A stretch of DNA of 64,000 nucleotides from Desulfopila sp. IMCC35006 (GCF_005116645.1 NZ_SWCM01000001.1:806001-870000), one strand, 5' to 3'. Positions 1 to 9,359 are shown, counted from the first letter of the stretch. Notes: generated from the letters alone by a model not told the origin. Made by a program: numbers and translations.

Positions 1-1
1 G

Positions 2-193
2 CCGTTGGCGATGCACGAAAAGATTCTTGTTTCCATAGCGTTGCCCAGTGAAAGTTATGTTTTTCAGGCCCGGGGCATGGTGATGAGAGTCGAAGACGAT
101 GGGCGTACAGCCATAAAATTTACACTTGTTGAGCCAGAGGATCAAACGAAGATAAGAATGCATTTTGCGAGACTGAGGGCAAAGACCTCATAA
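2..193 (+). CDS. PilZ-like domain protein, C-terminal fragment
   Basis: The reading frame is open to the left edge, so this is the end of a longer gene. The visible 60-odd residues read like the last strands of a PilZ beta-barrel: GMVMRVEDDGRTAIKFT followed by a short helix with basic residues. PilZ domains bind cyclic di-GMP, but the N-terminal RxxxR motif that would make the binding site would lie outside the window, so binding cannot be judged. An EAL/HDOD protein follows 92 bp downstream on the same strand, which fits a cyclic-di-GMP-related neighbourhood. The family call rests on a short stretch. Confidence 0.5.
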   Translation, partial: PLAMHEKILVSIALPSESYVFQARGMVMRVEDDGRTAIKFTLVEPEDQTKIRMHFARLRAKTS

Positions 194-285
194 TATGCAG
201 CGATGAACTCATTACCTGCACAATTGATCCTGTCTTCTTCAAATAAATCACTCAAAGGAAAGATCGGCATGCAGGCCCAAGGATC

Positions 286-1494
286 ATGGAACAGTTTATA
301 GCCCGACAACCGATACTGAATCTCAACAAGAGGCTTTACGGTTATGAGTTACTCTACCGCGGAGCACCGGGCAGAATGCTTGGTCAGGTGAGTGGCGAAC
401 AAGCAACTGCGGGTCTATTGACAAGCGCGTTTCTCACCGGCAACATAGACGTTATCTCAAATAATCGATTGTGCTTTGTTAACTTCACCACGGATTTGCT
501 GGAAAAAAACCTGCCTTTGAGCTTTCCCAAGACGAAGATCGTCGTGGAAATTCTCGAAGATGTCAAACCTACTCCAAATATAATTTCTATCTGTCGTAAT
601 CTGAAAGAAAACGGCTATACCCTCGCTCTTGACGACTTTGTCTATCGCCGAGAACTCGAGCCGCTACTCGAATTGGTAAAGATAGTTAAAATCGACATTC
701 GACTTACCCCGCTCAACACTCTTGTTCGCACCCTCAATCTTCTCAAGCATCACCAGGTAAAACTGCTCGCCGAAAAAGTCGAAACAGAGGAAGAGTTTGC
801 ACTCGCCAACCGCATGGGCTTTTCATATTTCCAGGGGTATTTTTTCTGTAAACCCCAAGGTATCAAAATTAAGGAGATATCATCGGTTAAGCTCAATTTA
901 CTCAGACTGCTGGCGGAGGTGACCAAAAAGGAAATCGAGCTGGAGCGGTTGCGCGAGATCATCTCTGCAGATGTTGCCATCACTTTCAAACTATTGCGGT
1001 TTTTAAATTCAGCCTATTATTACCTTCTCCAAAAAGTGCGGTCGGTGCAACACGGGGTTGCCTTACTTGGCGAAAGGGAACTGCGCCGTTTTTGTCTTCT
1101 GGTCATTATTTCGGAACTGGCCACAGAAAAACCCGACGAACTGGTTCGAGTGGTCCTCGTGCGGGCCAAATTTTGCGAACTGCTGGGAAATGCGGCGAAT
1201 CTTCCAGAAAGCGATTGCGCGAATCTCTACATGACAGGCCTCTTCTCCCTGCTCGATGCAATGCTGGATTTACAGATGTCGGAGATACTGGAGAAACTGC
1301 CGATCAACGCTGCAGTGAAGGATACCTTGATGGGAAAAGAAAATATCTACATGACCTTTTTACGACTGTCCCAGGCTTTTGAAAAAAATGTGCCCCCTGG
1401 CCGCGAAAGCTCCTCTAACACATGTCTGCTCACAGAAGAACAGATCCAATCCTGCTACCTCGAAGCTGTCAAATATGCCAATTACCTGTCTTGA
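286..1494 (+). CDS. EAL-HDOD signalling protein (YuxH-like)
   Basis: This 402-residue protein has an EAL-like domain at about residues 1-190 and an HDOD domain at about 200-390, the usual order and size of the YuxH-type family. The opening FIARQPILNLNKRLYGYELLYR is typical. The EAL half looks catalytically degenerate: the family signature is ELLYR instead of EAL/EVL, and the DDFG motif reads DDFVYRRE. KIDIR (about residue 135) and LAEKVE (about 160) mark the remaining strands. It probably acts as a cytoplasmic scaffold or c-di-GMP sensor rather than a phosphodiesterase. The HDOD half lacks an obvious HD metal-binding pair. A purine-rich stretch at 1494-1501 lies after the stop, but no gene follows it. 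Confidence 0.85.
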   Translation: MEQFIARQPILNLNKRLYGYELLYRGAPGRMLGQVSGEQATAGLLTSAFLTGNIDVISNNRLCFVNFTTDLLEKNLPLSFPKTKIVVEILEDVKPTPNIISICRNLKENGYTLALDDFVYRRELEPLLELVKIVKIDIRLTPLNTLVRTLNLLKHHQVKLLAEKVETEEEFALANRMGFSYFQGYFFCKPQGIKIKEISSVKLNLLRLLAEVTKKEIELERLREIISADVAITFKLLRFLNSAYYYLLQKVRSVQHGVALLGERELRRFCLLVIISELATEKPDELVRVVLVRAKFCELLGNAANLPESDCANLYMTGLFSLLDAMLDLQMSEILEKLPINAAVKDTLMGKENIYMTFLRLSQAFEKNVPPGRESSSNTCLLTEEQIQSCYLEAVKYANYLS

Positions 1495-1597
1495 AGGAGG
1501 TCGTTAATATTGCACATCAAATGTCCGATTCCTTCATCAATTCCTAATTTGAAGATTTCTCCGGGAAATCTGGCTGAGTGGTTGTTCCCGGTAGCTA

Positions 1598-2224
1598 TCA
1601 GGTAAAAAAGTTTTCAGCACTTTGCTTCTGCAAAGATCTCATGCCCTCTTTCATTGCCGCGGTAACCTGGCACAATGCGGTGCTGTCGCCATCGATTGTC
1701 TTTAGCAGGGCCAGATTGAATGCAGTTTCGGTCCTGTCTGCGTGCTGACAGAACTGCAGATAGCCCGACTTGTCTCGGTATCCAGAGTGCACCAGCTTAT
1801 GGTAACTGTCGCCTTCAGCGTTCAGGAGCAACTGGAAATGTCCGGTAAGCACGGTCAACCATTCTTTGCACAAGGCGCGAGTTGTCTCCTGCATATCGTC
1901 AAACTGGTTAACCAGCACATCCACATTTACAGGTAAACAGCTTTCTGCCGCTGCGCAGGCCGCTTCGAGCGCCCTGCGCCGGGGAATGAGATAGTTTTCG
2001 GCAAAATCCTGCAGACCTTTCTCATACTCCTTTACTTTCCAGAAGTAGAACACAAAGAGAATCGGAATAAAGATCATCCACACTCGAGGCAGCGGTTTTT
2101 CGATAACATGCAATGCCAATTGCCGTGACGCGGCTTTCTCATACTCAAGAATGAGTTTCTTTTTCTCGCAAAGCCGGGATTTCTTCCCAGAAGAAATCGA
2201 TGCAAATGTCTTTTTATCGCTCAT
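1598..2224 (-). CDS. Conserved membrane protein of unknown function
   Basis: About 208 residues when started at MSDKKTF (2224), a start that overlaps the stop of the upstream small gene by 11 bp; a longer in-frame start at 2341 would overlap that gene heavily and is less likely. It has a charged, Lys-rich N-terminus, one strong transmembrane segment (VWMIFIPILFVFYFW, about residues 48-63) and a soluble part with several Cys and His residues. No catalytic motif is recognised. It follows the YeiH-like transporter and a small membrane gene in one direction, so it is probably part of that transporter's operon. I recall similar small membrane genes beside YeiH-like transporters in Desulfovibrio, but I cannot verify homology here. 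Confidence 0.6.
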   Translation of the reverse strand: MSDKKTFASISSGKKSRLCEKKKLILEYEKAASRQLALHVIEKPLPRVWMIFIPILFVFYFWKVKEYEKGLQDFAENYLIPRRRALEAACAAAESCLPVNVDVLVNQFDDMQETTRALCKEWLTVLTGHFQLLLNAEGDSYHKLVHSGYRDKSGYLQFCQHADRTETAFNLALLKTIDGDSTALCQVTAAMKEGMRSLQKQSAENFFT

Positions 2225-2453
2225 CAAGAACCGTCTGCAGGTAGTTTTCTGCCTCTTTGACCTGTTCGACATCGGTGTAATAGTAACGAGTTGGGTCAAT
2301 TCCGTTAACATCGAGATACTGCGACATCCTGTTGAGAACATCCACCGATTCAGTCATTAACGGCAAAAAAACATACACAAAGACCAGGCAAGCACTGAGG
2401 GATGCCGCGAATTTCGTGCACTTTTGTAACATGCTGGCTTCTTTTTTCATCAC
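2214..2453 (-). CDS. Small single-pass membrane protein
   Basis: A 79-residue protein with an N-terminal hydrophobic segment (FAASLSACLVFVYVFLPLM) and a soluble tail containing the stretch VNGIDPTRYYYTDVEQVKEAENYL. It overlaps the start of the next gene by 11 bp, which suggests translational coupling. Three Met codons (residues 1, 2 and 8) are possible starts. It lies 90 bp downstream of the YeiH-like gene, separated only by a strong hairpin. No family function is known to me. It may be an accessory subunit of the transporter, which is inference from position only. Confidence 0.55.
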   Translation of the reverse strand: MMKKEASMLQKCTKFAASLSACLVFVYVFLPLMTESVDVLNRMSQYLDVNGIDPTRYYYTDVEQVKEAENYLQTVLDER

Positions 2454-2465
2454 TTTCTCTCATTA

Positions 2466-2494
2466 CCGGGCGGGACAAGGGGGGTCCCGCCCGG
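2466..2494. terminator. Strong GC-rich intercistronic hairpin
   Basis: A perfect 11-bp stem (2466-2476 pairing with 2484-2494, CCGGGCGGGAC) with a 7-nt loop lies between the YeiH-like gene and the two small membrane genes downstream of it. There is no T-run on either side, so it is more likely a processing or stability hairpin, or a weak attenuator, than a full intrinsic terminator. Confidence 0.5.
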
Positions 2495-2542
2495 AATCAA
2501 TGAATTAATATGCTTGTGTGCCTTACCTTCCTGTTTACCTGA

Positions 2543-4285
2543 TTAGATCTTCGCGGTAATTTCCGGGAAGACCAGGTAAAACATGATATATGCCATGGTC
2601 AGTGTCAGCACCAGATTAAGACTCTGGCCGCAAACATAAAGAATGAGTGGCTTACCGCCTTTGAAATACTTCGCCAATTCCCTGAAATTGGTGGACAGGC
2701 CTATTGCCGCAAAAGATAGTGAGAAGAACCAGTCACGCAGCAGCCTCGTGCCGCCCCGGACTACACCCTGATCAAGCATTGCATCGGCCATCCCCACGCT
2801 CAGGTTGCTGTCAATCAATGAAAACAGGATGGAAGCGACAAGAAACCCGAGAACGAATTTAGGGAAACGATGCCATATCTCTCCCGTCCCGACAGTTCTG
2901 CCGGCCTGACGTTCAACTCTCGTACACCAGTACAGGGCAACACAGAACGCGGTAACGCCGATCATGACGTTCTGGATCATCTTGATCGTCGCGGCCACAT
3001 ACATCGCTTTGTCACCAAGAAATGCGCCGGCTGCGGCAACCGCCCCGGTAGAATCGATGGTTCCGCCCATCCAGGCACCGCCAAGAATCTCCGGCATACC
3101 CACCGCTTTAATAAACGCGGGCATGGCAATCATCATGATGGCAGTAAAGACCAGCGACAAACCGATGGACAGGGTCAATTCCTCTTTTTTAGCACGGCAG
3201 GCTGCCGCTGTGGCAATGGCTGCCGAAGTACCGCACACCGACATATCGGCTGAAATGACGATATTCAATGTTTTTGAAGGCATCTTGATAATTTTCTGGC
3301 CGAAAATGAAGGTACAGATCAGCACTATCGGCGTTACCACCCAGGCGACGAAGATGCCCGGAATACCAATGGCCATAATCTTGCCGAAAAGTACTTCCGC
3401 ACCGAGCAGCACCAGACCGGTTTTGATAAAAAATTCAACCTGGCAGGCCGGCAGTACCCATCTGGGTGTGCCGATGCTGTTGGCAATTATCATTCCAAGA
3501 AGAATCCCCCAGGCCTCAGCACCAAAACCGTATTGTTTGGAAATAGCCTGACCGCCGAGCATATAGGCAAGGACCGCGACCAGAAACACAATGACGAAGC
3601 CTCTGGCAAATTCCGTAAAGCTCTTTTTCATGAGCGTGATTCCTATACCGAAAATCACGATAAAAAAGGCACACAGTCCAATCAGGCTCGGTATAAGGTT
3701 ATATGCTTTTTCCGAGGTTTTCTTTTTTGCCGAGGCGACTTTCTTTTCGACAGCCCGCCAGTCAGCTATTTTCGCGGTAGCTTCATCATTGAGAGCTTGA
3801 TCCTTGAATGCCGCTGCCCCAGCCGCTTCTTCAGCCTTCTGCGCCATAACCAGAGCTGCTGCTGCTTTCGCCTTGGCCTCTTCGTAGGCAGGCATCGCCT
3901 TGGCATTCAACGCCTTGGCCTGGGCGTCACTTTTGACGAGTGCATCAAGTGGGTTGTCTTTCCAGGAACCGGGGTGTTTCGTCCAGTGACTGGCAAATTT
4001 ACCGAATGCGGAACTTGATCCCTTGAGTTTCTGTACGTCGTCATCAGCCTTATACCAGGCGATGGTCTTGAAAGGACTCTTGGCAACTTCACCCGCCTGT
4101 ACCTGGCTTGCCGCCTCAATTTTCTTGGCAAACTCCTCCCTGGGGCCAAAGCCGAAATAGGCAATGAGGCTTACGGCAATGATGAAAAACCCGAGCCAGA
4201 TGGCAAGGTAATCCTCCTTCGTCCAGAGATCAGACCAGCTGCTGCCGCCATGATCAATCACTATGTTCGTGTCTGTTTGAGCCAT
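2543..4285 (-). CDS. YeiH/UPF0324-family putative sulfate exporter, long form
   Basis: A 580-residue integral membrane protein. The C-terminal about 380 residues match the YeiH/UPF0324 family (annotated as putative sulfate exporters): about ten hydrophobic segments and family stretches such as GTPRWVLPACQVEFFIKTGLVLLGAEVLFGK and ISADMSVCGTSAAIATAAACRAKKEE. Typical members are about 350 residues. Here an N-terminal extension adds one membrane segment (about residues 28-48) and an Ala/Lys-rich, coil-prone stretch of about 120 residues. A start at 4285 is preceded by AAGGAGA. The gene is divergent from a sensor kinase/NtrC pair and has its own sigma-54-like promoter signal, so expression is probably controlled by that pair. 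The transported anion is not proven for the family. Confidence 0.85.
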   Translation of the reverse strand: MAQTDTNIVIDHGGSSWSDLWTKEDYLAIWLGFFIIAVSLIAYFGFGPREEFAKKIEAASQVQAGEVAKSPFKTIAWYKADDDVQKLKGSSSAFGKFASHWTKHPGSWKDNPLDALVKSDAQAKALNAKAMPAYEEAKAKAAAALVMAQKAEEAAGAAAFKDQALNDEATAKIADWRAVEKKVASAKKKTSEKAYNLIPSLIGLCAFFIVIFGIGITLMKKSFTEFARGFVIVFLVAVLAYMLGGQAISKQYGFGAEAWGILLGMIIANSIGTPRWVLPACQVEFFIKTGLVLLGAEVLFGKIMAIGIPGIFVAWVVTPIVLICTFIFGQKIIKMPSKTLNIVISADMSVCGTSAAIATAAACRAKKEELTLSIGLSLVFTAIMMIAMPAFIKAVGMPEILGGAWMGGTIDSTGAVAAAGAFLGDKAMYVAATIKMIQNVMIGVTAFCVALYWCTRVERQAGRTVGTGEIWHRFPKFVLGFLVASILFSLIDSNLSVGMADAMLDQGVVRGGTRLLRDWFFSLSFAAIGLSTNFRELAKYFKGGKPLILYVCGQSLNLVLTLTMAYIMFYLVFPEITAKI

Positions 4286-4350
4286 TATTGGTGTCTCCTT
4301 GTATTTGATTCTTAGTCCGGTCTGTCGACCACTTCGCTTCGCCTGGGCAA

Positions 4351-4367
4351 TTACAAAAATTATGCCA
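4351..4367 (-). promoter_or_regulatory. Sigma-54-like promoter of the YeiH-like gene
   Basis: On the minus strand the sequence TGGCATAATTTTTGTAA gives a -24 TGGCA block and a -12 TTGT block with the required 10-nt GG-to-GN spacing. It differs from the consensus at the invariant C of the -12 GC. It lies about 65 bp before the transporter start codon. A sigma-54 activator gene lies divergently next door. Confidence 0.45.
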
Positions 4368-4440
4368 CCCGCATACGGAAAATAATGCTCAACTAATACA
4401 ATACATTAGTGACTAACAAGACAGAACACCAGCCAACTCC

Positions 4441-4458
4441 AGTTACCACCTGGCAACT
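4441..4458. promoter_or_regulatory. 18-bp inverted repeat, candidate activator site
   Basis: AGTTACCACCTGGCAACT reads as AGTTnCCAnnTGGnAACT on both strands. It sits about 75 bp upstream of the sigma-54-like promoter of the transporter gene and about 95 bp before the kinase gene, the usual place for an NtrC-type enhancer. The same 266-bp divergent intergenic region also holds an 11-bp palindrome TTAGTGACTAA at about 4405. Binding by the adjacent regulator is inferred. Confidence 0.45.
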
Positions 4459-4551
4459 TGAGTTAGCAAAGCAACTTAAAGCGGTTTACACCTTCTTTTT
4501 TCTTTACAATCCGATCTGGTCTGCTACAGATAGCACATCGCCAGCCGTATT

Positions 4552-7005
4552 ATGACGACAAAAACCTCTCAGCCTTTACCACCCCGACATATGCATATTC
4601 CAAAACCATATTCCCTGCAAAGCAAGTTTATCCTCAGGTTGATTGCCATTCTCATGCTGATCAGTGTCGTCAATTTGACCGGACTCTACTATTTTATGCA
4701 GAGTACGGTAGATGAAGAAGTCAGCACCCGGGCAACCATTGTCCTGAATCAGGTCGATGCGGTGCAGAAATACGTGCAGACCAGGCTGCGCCCGAAAATG
4801 ATTGAGGTGTCGCCCGACAGTTTTATTCTTGAAGCCATGTCATCCTCGTTTATCTCCCGCAGCATCATGGAAACTGCCGATACTGCCGACGCCGACTACG
4901 TGTATAGACGGGTGGCAATAAATGCCCGCAATCCGGTCTTTGAAGCAAACGAAGTTGAGCGCGACCTCATCACCTATTTCCGGGAAAACCGGGACAAGGT
5001 GATCTGGCAGGGTCTCAAAACCATCAATGAGCAGAGTGTATTTGTCATGGCACGGCCGGTTACGTTTGTACAGAGCTGTATGCTCTGTCACGGAAAAACC
5101 GCTGATGCCCCGGTGGAAATGACCAGACAATACGGTGCTACAGGCTTCAACCACCCACAGGACAGTATTGGCGGAGTTGATCTGGTCGGCATTCCCACCG
5201 ATCGGTACGCGGTAAAAACCATGGCTGAATTCACCCTTTATGTCATGGTATACCTGATTATTTCCGTTCTTGTTCTCTCCATGATCTATTTGAGCTTTCA
5301 ACGGGTGGTTCTTGTTAATTTACGCACGCTTACCAGCCAGTTTAAAAAGAACTTCCATGATCAGAAAGGCGTCGAATTGCTGCGCAAGGTTGAACACGGC
5401 GACGAGATTGAAGAGATGATCGAAAACATGGAAGGGCTCAGTCAGCATCTCTTTGAAACGGATCAGCGCCTCAAAGAGTATGCGGGCAATCTTGAGAAAG
5501 AGGTCGATCGACGCACCGAGCAACTGTCCCGCGAGAATGACACCCACAAAAAAGATCTGCACATGCTGGTCAGCGTTCTGGAGTCATTGAAAATCAGCCA
5601 GAACCGATCGGAACTCTGGCGTAATGCCCTCCCCCTGCTGGCCGAAAGATTTCTTCTGGTCCGGGTAGCATATATCTGCACCTTTTCCGGCAACCAGGCT
5701 TTCACCTGGCCCGACAATGCGCAGCCGCCTGCTCTACCGGAGGATTATGTCCAGATACTGCTGCAGCCGCGGCTTCGGTTCATCGGCAATACGGTTTTCG
5801 TCCCCGTCGGCAGTAGTGACGACAACATCGATGGCCTGCTGTATCTCGAGCGCTCCGCAGATGTCTGTTTTACTGAAGACGAGGCGGAAATGCTTACCGC
5901 TGTTGGCCGCCAGCTTGGCATTGCCGCTGAAAATCTGGCTGCTCTCGACTCCATCCTCAGCCAGACAAAAGACCTGCAAACCATCTTTGAGGGCGTGCCC
6001 GATCCTTTGCTGCTCCTGGATATTGGCGGTTCGGTCATCATGGCCAACAATGCTGCCAATCGACTTATGGATGATCTCTCACAGGAGGACTGTGACAGTG
6101 ACGACCTCAACTGTCTCCTCAAAGCTGATATCAGAGGCGGTCAGGCGCCGGGAAACTCCGGGCAACTCGCCACACTGGAATCTCGTGAAGTCAAACTGGA
6201 GAACGGCCGGAGTTTTATCATCAACACCATTCGTCTCACCCAGCAGGAAAACCTGGCCGCCCGATATGTGGTCGCCGTTCAGGAAGACACCGACAAGAGG
6301 AAGATGCTGAGCCAGTTTGTCCAGGCCGAGAAAATGGGTACTGTCGGTAAACTGGCTGCCGGACTGGCACATGAACTCAATAACCCACTCGGAGTGATCC
6401 TCTGTTACGCCGAGCTGTTGAAAAAATCCCTGAACAGTGGCCAGCATCAAACCGATGTTGACGTCATCATCAAACACACCCAGCAGGCCCAGGCTGTTCT
6501 CCTTGACCTGCTGAATTTTGCCCGCCCCAAGGTTTCAACCGATCGGGAAACAGTCATCGGAGACGTGGCGGAAAGCGTTATTGGCATTTTCAGGGTGCAG
6601 GCTGCAAAAAAAGGTGCCAGCCTCTCCTGTAAGCGCGCTGATGCCGGCAGGGCTGTCCGCGTCGAACCCCAGGTTGTCGAACACATTCTCCTGAACCTTC
6701 TGCTCAACGCACTCGATGCTTTACCAGATGAAGGTGGATGTATTGCTGTGAACATCGCCGGCGACGCGAAAGAAAAATACCTGTGCCTGACGGTAATGGA
6801 TAATGGCAGTGGCATCGAACCCTCGATTCTGCCATCCATCTTCGACCCGTTCTTTACCACTAAAGACGTAAACAAGGGTTCCGGGCTTGGACTCGCGGTA
6901 ATTTACGGCTATATGTTTGAGCTTGGGGGTTCCATTGAGGCTCGAAACCTGCCGGAAGGCGGGTCGGCTTTCGATCTCTATTTTCCCACAGCCCACAAGC
7001 CCTGA
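4552..7005 (+). CDS. Membrane sensor histidine kinase with DUF3365 (Tll0287-like) c-haem sensor domain
   Basis: An 817-residue kinase. It has a first membrane segment at about residues 27-48, then an extracytoplasmic DUF3365 domain ending in a c-type haem site (C176-M-L-C179-H180). A second membrane segment (about 225-248), a HAMP-like linker, a GAF-like domain (about 350-470) and a PAS-like domain (about 475-590) follow. The HisKA phosphorylation site is H607 (HELNNP), and the HATPase has DNGSG and GSGLGLAV motifs. The haem suggests sensing of redox state or a small ligand in the periplasm. The stop codon overlaps the longest possible start of the regulator gene by 1 nt, so the pair is one operon. 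The divergent YeiH-like gene is the obvious target. The haem attachment is predicted from the motif only. Confidence 0.92.
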   Translation: MTTKTSQPLPPRHMHIPKPYSLQSKFILRLIAILMLISVVNLTGLYYFMQSTVDEEVSTRATIVLNQVDAVQKYVQTRLRPKMIEVSPDSFILEAMSSSFISRSIMETADTADADYVYRRVAINARNPVFEANEVERDLITYFRENRDKVIWQGLKTINEQSVFVMARPVTFVQSCMLCHGKTADAPVEMTRQYGATGFNHPQDSIGGVDLVGIPTDRYAVKTMAEFTLYVMVYLIISVLVLSMIYLSFQRVVLVNLRTLTSQFKKNFHDQKGVELLRKVEHGDEIEEMIENMEGLSQHLFETDQRLKEYAGNLEKEVDRRTEQLSRENDTHKKDLHMLVSVLESLKISQNRSELWRNALPLLAERFLLVRVAYICTFSGNQAFTWPDNAQPPALPEDYVQILLQPRLRFIGNTVFVPVGSSDDNIDGLLYLERSADVCFTEDEAEMLTAVGRQLGIAAENLAALDSILSQTKDLQTIFEGVPDPLLLLDIGGSVIMANNAANRLMDDLSQEDCDSDDLNCLLKADIRGGQAPGNSGQLATLESREVKLENGRSFIINTIRLTQQENLAARYVVAVQEDTDKRKMLSQFVQAEKMGTVGKLAAGLAHELNNPLGVILCYAELLKKSLNSGQHQTDVDVIIKHTQQAQAVLLDLLNFARPKVSTDRETVIGDVAESVIGIFRVQAAKKGASLSCKRADAGRAVRVEPQVVEHILLNLLLNALDALPDEGGCIAVNIAGDAKEKYLCLTVMDNGSGIEPSILPSIFDPFFTTKDVNKGSGLGLAVIYGYMFELGGSIEARNLPEGGSAFDLYFPTAHKP

Positions 7006-7016
7006 TGGAGGAACGA

Positions 7017-8408
7017 ATGAACGAACGTGTTACCGTACTGCTGGTCGATGATCAACTCGATTTTGTCAACGGACTGTCCCGATTGCTGCTCGCCGAGTTT
7101 AAGGATCTTGAGGTACTGACGGCCGAGAGCGGAAAAAGCGGGATTGCTCTGCAGGAAAAAACGGAGGTGCATCTGCTTATCACCGATTTGCAGATGCCGG
7201 AGATGAACGGCCTGCAGCTTATGGCAGAGGTAAACCGCCTCCATCCCGCAACCAAGGTTATCATCCTTACCGGTTACGGGACAATTGAAAAAGCTGTCGA
7301 AGCCGTGCGGCAGGGGGCCTTTGATTTTCTCACCAAACCGGTCGCCTCAGAGCAGCTCTACCGCACGGTGGGCAAGGCCATCGATTTTATCCGGCTGGAA
7401 TGGGAAAACCAGCGTCTCCGCGAGATGCTCGCCGGAGGTGGCCAGGACAACCTGCTGGGAGAAAGCAGCGTCATGCGGCAGGTGCGGCAATCAATAGAGG
7501 CGGTGGCCGGTACTGATTATCCAGTCCTCATTCAGGGCGAATCCGGCACGGGCAAAGAGCTGGCCTCCCGTATGGTGCATCGTCTCAGCACCCGTGCACA
7601 GAGAGCCTATATAGCTATCAACTGCCCGGCAATCCCGGACAGCCTGCTGGAAAGTGAGCTTTTCGGTCATTGCCGTGGAGCCTTCACCGGGGCCGACAGA
7701 GACAAGGAAGGACTGTTCTCTGCCGCCAACCATGGCACTCTCCATCTTGATGAAATCGGGGATATCTCCCCGACCATGCAGACCAAAATTCTGCGTTTCC
7801 TGCAGGAAGGCGAGGTCCGGCCTGTAGGGTCCACCCGTACACTGAAAACCAATGTGCGGATAATCGCCTCCACCAACCAGCCGCTTGCCAAAAAGGTCGA
7901 AGAGAACAGTTTTCGGTCCGACCTCTATTACCGGTTGAACGTCATTGCCATCACCATGCCACCACTTCGAGATCGGGTTGAAGATATTGCGCTGCTAGCC
8001 CGATATTTTTTCGAAAAGACCCTCGGTGAAATGAATATTCAGGGGATGACCATAGAACCTGAGGTGCTTTCCTACCTCTCCACCAGGGACTGGCCGGGCA
8101 ACGTCCGGGAACTGCACAATTACGTCAGGCGCCTGGTCGTGTTCAGCGGGCGTGAAAACATCGACATGATCGCCGTTCAGCGTATCGATTCTCCTGATCA
8201 ACCGTACTCGATCCTCGAAGATGAACTGGGCCCGTATAAGACGATGAAAGCATTGGTAGCCGACCGGTTTTCCCGCGTCTATATCGAGCAACTCCTCACT
8301 GCGACATCGGGCAATGTTTCGGAAGCTTCAAGGATCAGCGGACTGTCCCGCGTAGCCATCGGCAAACTCAGCCAGCGGCTGGGGATCGATCTCGGCAGGT
8401 TTCGCTAA
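7017..8408 (+). CDS. NtrC-family sigma-54 response regulator
   Basis: About 463 residues with a receiver domain (phospho-acceptor D57, in TDLQMPEMNG), a sigma-54 AAA+ domain (Walker A GESGTGKE and the GAFTGA loop) and a C-terminal FIS-type helix-turn-helix (NVSEASRISGLSRVAIGKLSQRLGI). I chose the ATG at 7017 because GGAGG at 7007-7011 stands 5 nt before it; the ATG at 7005 has no such site. It is the partner of the upstream DUF3365 kinase. It is expected to bind an upstream site and activate sigma-54 promoters, most likely that of the divergent YeiH-like gene. Confidence 0.93.
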   Translation: MNERVTVLLVDDQLDFVNGLSRLLLAEFKDLEVLTAESGKSGIALQEKTEVHLLITDLQMPEMNGLQLMAEVNRLHPATKVIILTGYGTIEKAVEAVRQGAFDFLTKPVASEQLYRTVGKAIDFIRLEWENQRLREMLAGGGQDNLLGESSVMRQVRQSIEAVAGTDYPVLIQGESGTGKELASRMVHRLSTRAQRAYIAINCPAIPDSLLESELFGHCRGAFTGADRDKEGLFSAANHGTLHLDEIGDISPTMQTKILRFLQEGEVRPVGSTRTLKTNVRIIASTNQPLAKKVEENSFRSDLYYRLNVIAITMPPLRDRVEDIALLARYFFEKTLGEMNIQGMTIEPEVLSYLSTRDWPGNVRELHNYVRRLVVFSGRENIDMIAVQRIDSPDQPYSILEDELGPYKTMKALVADRFSRVYIEQLLTATSGNVSEASRISGLSRVAIGKLSQRLGIDLGRFR

Positions 8409-8510
8409 ATCGCCTGCTGTAGCTTTTTGGGCTACGTCGTCAGGAGCGGGAATCCAGAGTTCTCTTCCATTTTTTCCCGGCAAGACAGTTTGCCTGGGAA
8501 CGAACCGGGT

Positions 8511-9359
8511 TCACCTCATGGCAAGAGGGATCCGGTTTTCACATGGGACCTTGGTCTGGCACAAACCGCAGCTGCTCACCCTGATCCCTAATTGCTCTTT
8601 TTCCACATGCACAGCAGTCACACTGCGGATATATTGTTTGCACTTCACCTTATCGTGCCCTCTTTGGGAAATGGCACCGGCAGGACATCGACGCATACAG
8701 ACAAGGCACTTGCCGGTTGCATGGAACAGGCACCACTCGTTATGTTTTGCATAGAGTCTCGGGGTGGCCGTAAACCTCCTGCGCACAACGACCGAACCAA
8801 CCCGAACGGCTTTTCCGACTGGAGTAATCAAGCCGTCGGATATCCCGAATGTACCAAGTCCACAGGCATGGGCGGCATGACGTTCCGACCATGACGACGC
8901 GAATCCGTATCGGCCGGAGAGAGCTCTTGACCATTGAGGAAGCAAAACCGGCGCACAGGCCCGATATCCTTCTGCTTCGAGCAGATCTACCAGGTAACGG
9001 CGTAAATTTTCGTTTACCATCTCACCGTAGTGCCGTGCTTTGCTCCATTCAATGCTCGGCAGATCAAGGGACTTCCTTTGCGCCAGACGGGTATGCTCCG
9101 TCTGCGGCAGAACCCAGGCAATAACACTCAGCTCATCTGCCCTGGTTTGCTCTTCTGGAAATGCTGACAAAAATGCTTCCTCTGGCGTCCAGTAAAAATC
9201 AGGACCAATGTCATGCTTCAGGAATGTAAAGAGTGCGTCCTCTCCATGGGCAACCCCCACCAGAGGTTTGCCAAAAGCCGGTAATGGTGCGCCGGGTTCC
9301 AGAGCATTATTGGCTCTATTGTCCATCCAGGATTCAATCTGCTGGGTTATCTGTATCAC
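8511..9359 (-). CDS. Epoxyqueuosine reductase-like (QueG-like) Fe-S protein
   Basis: A 282-residue cytoplasmic protein. The C-terminal part has ferredoxin-type cysteines (CLFHATGKCLVCMRRCPAGAI, then C-KQY and a final SSCGLCQTKVPC), enough for one or two [4Fe-4S] clusters, and the middle shows the QueG-like GFASSWSERHAAHACGLGTFGISDGLITPVGKAVRVGSV pattern. True QueG is a B12-dependent tRNA epoxyqueuosine reductase of about 350-380 residues. This shorter relative probably belongs to the wider QueG/reductive-dehalogenase-like group of Fe-S proteins rather than being QueG itself. It stands between convergent neighbours with no clear operon partner. Confidence 0.75.
   Translation of the reverse strand: MIQITQQIESWMDNRANNALEPGAPLPAFGKPLVGVAHGEDALFTFLKHDIGPDFYWTPEEAFLSAFPEEQTRADELSVIAWVLPQTEHTRLAQRKSLDLPSIEWSKARHYGEMVNENLRRYLVDLLEAEGYRACAPVLLPQWSRALSGRYGFASSWSERHAAHACGLGTFGISDGLITPVGKAVRVGSVVVRRRFTATPRLYAKHNEWCLFHATGKCLVCMRRCPAGAISQRGHDKVKCKQYIRSVTAVHVEKEQLGIRVSSCGLCQTKVPCENRIPLAMR

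Noticed and set aside
8419-8435. Small hairpin GTAGC/GCTAC after the NtrC gene
   Set aside because: Only a 5-bp stem and no T-run follows it; too weak to call a terminator.
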